A DNA stretch of 64,000 nt, taken from assembly GCA_944381115.1 (NCBI GenBank), contig CALWJV010000015.1:1-64000 (forward strand), written 5' to 3'. Below are positions 61,302-64,000 of this stretch, one piece after another; the first letter of the stretch is position 1; every line of letters starts with the position of its first letter. The position numbers were made by a program, and so were the translations under genes. The notes below the pieces were generated by a model. It was not told where the DNA came from, did no database searches, and saw only the letters and a list, made by a program, of their open reading frames with translations. Origin of the DNA: an uncultured Clostridia bacterium. Lineage in GTDB: Bacteria; Bacillota; Clostridia; Oscillospirales; CAG-272.

Positions 61302-62350
61302 ATAAATACATACCTGAAAGAGTAAAACAGATGTCTGAATATGTTCCGGACGTTTCCTGTCCGAAAATAAAACTTGATGCAAATGAAAATCCGTACGATC
61401 TGCCGGAAAAAGTGGTTGCGGCTATAAACAAAGCGGTAAATTTTGAAAATATGAACAGGTACCCTGATCCGGATATGAAAGTACTTCTTTCTTCCTACGG
61501 TAAATACATAGACACTGATACGGAAAGAATGGTTGCAGGAGACGGTTCTGACGAACTTATTGCACTTATAATCAACACATTTCTTGCTGACGGAGGAAAA
61601 ATAGTTATTTGCGAACCTGATTTTTCCATGTACCGTTTTTATTCAGAGTTTGCCGGATGTCATATAGTAAGTTACAAAAAAAGCGACGGTATGGACATAG
61701 ATTTTCCAGAACTGAAAACTCTCTGTAAAAAAGAAAATGCAGGACTTGTAATAATATCTAACCCTTGCAATCCTACAAGTGTTATTTATGATAAAAAAAC
61801 GCTTCTTGATTTTACGGATAATGTCGATGCAATTACCGTAATTGACGAAGCATATATGGAATTTGCACCGAAACAGGAAAGTGTTATACCGTACACTGAG
61901 GAGAGGGATAATCTGATCGTGCTTAAGACAGTATCTAAAATAGGACTAGCAGGGCTTCGATGCGGATTTGCAATATCAAACAGAGAACTTATTTCTGCGC
62001 TGAAAAAGACAAAAAGTCCTTATAATATGAATACCGTTACACAAGCGGCAGTTGCGGCTGCGATAGATAACATTTCGGAATTTGAAGAAAATATAAACAT
62101 TATAAAAAGAGGGGTAAGATATCTATATACCTCTCTTAAACCACTTGAAGAAAAACTCGGGTTCAAAATAAGAGAAAGTAATGCAAATTTTGTTTTTCTT
62201 CGCTTTGAAAACAAAGAAAACGGAAATAAAATTGCAAATATTTTAAGGGACAAGGAAATAGCGGTAAGAATGACGGGCGGAGGTATCAGGATAACCTCTG
62301 GAAAGCCGGAAGAAAATGAAATATTAGTAAGAGAAATGAAAAAGATATAA
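61298..62350 (+). CDS. hisC: histidinol-phosphate aminotransferase
   Basis: The 350-residue PLP enzyme. KLDANENPYDLP at the start, GDGSDELI, SNPCNPTS, VIDEAYMEF and the PLP-lysine region KTVSKIGLAGLRCGFA all fit HisC. Starts in the hisD stop (ATGA). Confidence 0.97.
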   Translation: MNKYIPERVKQMSEYVPDVSCPKIKLDANENPYDLPEKVVAAINKAVNFENMNRYPDPDMKVLLSSYGKYIDTDTERMVAGDGSDELIALIINTFLADGGKIVICEPDFSMYRFYSEFAGCHIVSYKKSDGMDIDFPELKTLCKKENAGLVIISNPCNPTSVIYDKKTLLDFTDNVDAITVIDEAYMEFAPKQESVIPYTEERDNLIVLKTVSKIGLAGLRCGFAISNRELISALKKTKSPYNMNTVTQAAVAAAIDNISEFEENINIIKRGVRYLYTSLKPLEEKLGFKIRESNANFVFLRFENKENGNKIANILRDKEIAVRMTGGGIRITSGKPEENEILVREMKKI

Positions 62351-62362
62351 GGAGTATCAAAA

Positions 62363-62944
62363 ATGAGAACAGCAGAAATGATAAGAAACACAAAAGAAAC
62401 AAAAATAAAGATGTCACTTTCTCTTGATTCCGAAAAAAGCGGTCTTGAGGGAAGTAGTGGTATAGGGTTTTTTGATCATATGCTTAATTCTTTTTGTGTA
62501 CACGGCGGATTCAATGTAAAACTCGAGATGAGCGGGGACCTGCATGTAGACGCTCATCACAGTGTAGAGGATGCCGGAATAGTTCTCGGTTCTCTTTTTT
62601 CCGAGGTACTTAAAGATAAGAGCGGTATAAAACGCTATGGTTTTTCATATGTACCTATGGACGAAGCGCTTGCGTTTGCGGCAATTGATATAAGCGGTAG
62701 ACCTTACGTTGCATATAATGTACCGCTGACTGCGGCAAATGTCGGTGATTATGATGCACAACTAACAGAGGAATTTATGCGTGCTCTTGCGTTCAATATG
62801 GGTGCGACGCTGCACATAAGACTTGAATACGGTGTAAATGAACACCATATAACAGAGGCTGTTTATAAATCGGTCGCAAGAGCGGTAAGGGAAGCAGTTA
62901 AGATAAGCGGTGGCGGCGTGCTTTCAACTAAAGGATTGCTGTAA
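62363..62944 (+). CDS. hisB: imidazoleglycerol-phosphate dehydratase
   Basis: The 193-residue manganese enzyme, single-function form without the phosphatase domain. GIGFFDHMLNSF, DAHHSVEDAGI and the matching second half EYGVNEHHITEAV mark the two repeats. TAAGGAG overlaps the hisC stop. Confidence 0.98.
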   Translation: MRTAEMIRNTKETKIKMSLSLDSEKSGLEGSSGIGFFDHMLNSFCVHGGFNVKLEMSGDLHVDAHHSVEDAGIVLGSLFSEVLKDKSGIKRYGFSYVPMDEALAFAAIDISGRPYVAYNVPLTAANVGDYDAQLTEEFMRALAFNMGATLHIRLEYGVNEHHITEAVYKSVARAVREAVKISGGGVLSTKGLL

Positions 62945-63010
62945 TGTAACTACAGAAAAGGCTGACTTTACGAAAAAACAGCCATAAAAGACTGATCGGA
63001 GCATAGAAAG

Positions 63011-63631
63011 ATGAAAACAGTAGGAATAATAGACTATGGAATGGGCAATCTTCATTCGGTTGAAAATGCATTCAGATACATAGGTATAAATACATTTATT
63101 TCCAACGACAAAAGCGAACTTTCCAAGGCAGACGGACTTATTTTACCGGGGGTAGGCGCATTTCCGGATGCAATAGAACTTTTAAAAAAACTTTCATTTC
63201 CGGAGTTTATAAACGCACAGGCAAAGGAAAAACCGTTGCTCGGAATTTGTCTTGGAATGCAATTGTTATTTGAAAAAAGTTATGAATTCAAAGAGAGCAA
63301 GGGGCTTGGTTTTATAAATGGTGAAGTGGTAAGATTAAAAGCGGGGCAAACCGAAAAAAAATATAAGATTCCGCATATAGGATATAACTCAATAAGAAAG
63401 ATAAACGACTCTCCGTTGCTTAACGGGATCGATGACGGAACATATTTTTATTTTGTCCATTCATATATGGGACAGTGCCGTGAAAAAAAACAACTGACGG
63501 CGGTAACAGATTACGGTGAAGAAATCACCGCAGTGGTTTGCGAAGGGAATGTGTTCGGAACACAGTTCCACCCTGAAAAAAGCGGCGAAGCAGGTCTTGA
63601 TTTACTTTCGAATTTTGGTAAGATCCTTTAA
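63011..63631 (+). CDS. hisH: imidazole glycerol phosphate synthase, glutaminase subunit
   Basis: The 206-residue class I amidotransferase supplies ammonia to HisF. GIIDYGMGNLHSVENAFRY, the nucleophile motif GICLGMQLLFE and FGTQFHPEKSG with the catalytic His are present. HisF is not in the window. Confidence 0.98.
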   Translation: MKTVGIIDYGMGNLHSVENAFRYIGINTFISNDKSELSKADGLILPGVGAFPDAIELLKKLSFPEFINAQAKEKPLLGICLGMQLLFEKSYEFKESKGLGFINGEVVRLKAGQTEKKYKIPHIGYNSIRKINDSPLLNGIDDGTYFYFVHSYMGQCREKKQLTAVTDYGEEITAVVCEGNVFGTQFHPEKSGEAGLDLLSNFGKIL

Positions 63632-63730
63632 AAGATTTATATTATAAAGTATATAGAGACGGAAAAAATCTGACAGGCAATAAAAAATACCTGTATTATA
63701 TCATAAAAACTAACAAAAAGGAAAATATAA

Positions 63731-64000
63731 ATGATTATTTTACCTGCAATAGATATACTTGACGGAAAAGCAGTAAGGCTTTACCGGGGCGCTTACGAAA
63801 CGGCAGAAAAGGTTGCAGCAGATCCGTTTGAAGCGGCAAAAAAGTTTGAAAATGAAGGAGCAGAATACCTCCATCTTGTGGACTTGTCCGGAGCAAGATC
63901 CGGAAGTACCGAAGGGCGTGAGATAATAAGCGCAATAGCGCGTTCGGTAAGCATGAAGACCGAGGTTGGAGGCGGTATCCGTTCAATGGAAACGGTGAAA
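63731..64000 (+). CDS. hisA: phosphoribosylformimino-5-aminoimidazole carboxamide ribotide isomerase (partial)
   Basis: The first 90 codons of hisA, cut by the right window edge. MIILPAIDILDGKAVRLYRG and the VGGGIRS motif of the TIM barrel are visible. AAAAAGGA site before the ATG. hisF and hisI/hisE would be expected next. Confidence 0.95.
   Translation, partial: MIILPAIDILDGKAVRLYRGAYETAEKVAADPFEAAKKFENEGAEYLHLVDLSGARSGSTEGREIISAIARSVSMKTEVGGGIRSMETVK

Overview
This window looks like chromosomal DNA from a low-GC, anaerobic Gram-positive bacterium of the class Clostridia, perhaps an Oscillospiraceae/Ruminococcaceae-like gut or rumen organism. The lineage is inferred. The signs are Firmicutes-type PolC, an IspH-ribosomal protein S1 fusion directly after cmk and plsC, two T-box leaders, many TTGACA-17-TATAAT promoters, pyruvate phosphate dikinase, an indolepyruvate:ferredoxin oxidoreductase, the MEP isoprenoid pathway, and the two-subunit HisZ/short HisG enzyme. 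Almost all genes are intact core genes. I see no prophage, insertion sequence, CRISPR array or tRNA gene.

Layout. 1-580: 3' end of a 23S rRNA gene, a 5S rRNA gene and a terminator. 612-5655 (minus strand): a three-gene cassette with a gingipain/caspase-like (peptidase C25-type) domain split over two overlapping ORFs plus a small partner, then a large surface lipoprotein with bacterial Ig-like repeats, leucine-rich repeats and a NodB-type deacetylase domain. 5827-12160: a Phe T-box driving pheS and a short pheT, then ppdK. 12248-16378: a histidinol-phosphatase-like PHP gene, then a minus-strand operon of an O-antigen-ligase-like membrane protein and two DUF4330-like proteins. 16934-19849: a CNNM/CBS membrane protein, a VanZ-like protein, a zeta-toxin-like kinase with a small upstream partner, and a small membrane protein. 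19996-27402: recG, a flavoprotein, cmk, plsC and ispH-rpsA. 27643-32154 (minus strand): uvrC, rsmD, coaD, rsmH and an HPr-like protein without the phosphorylatable histidine.

32413-37106 holds a second T-box whose predicted specifier is again UUC (Phe). It precedes paaK, iorA, iorB and a tandem-ACT protein. This suggests the organism makes phenylalanine from phenylacetate when short of charged tRNA-Phe. 38004-41582: a mutarotase-like gene, yqeG, an endonuclease IV-like gene and an M24 peptidase. 41616-43454: tandem promoters and an RNA with the architecture of the Mn2+-sensing yybP-ykoY riboswitch, followed by an intrinsic terminator and a flotillin-like gene, an unusual target. 43599-57972: rpsB-tsf, a TIM-barrel protein, and the envelope/isoprenoid/replication run pyrH-frr-uppS-cdsA-dxr-rseP-ispG-polC. 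58196-64000: the histidine operon hisZGDCBHA, cut by the window edge inside hisA. The PHP-type phosphatase at 12248 could supply the histidinol-phosphatase step missing from the visible part of the operon.

Most notable: the Phe T-box on the aryl-acetate operon, the Mn2+-riboswitch-like RNA on a flotillin, the split zinc-ribbon/C25-like protease cassette, the Crh-like HPr protein, and a PheT without its tRNA-binding (EMAP) domain. All functions are read from sequence by eye; no database search was run.
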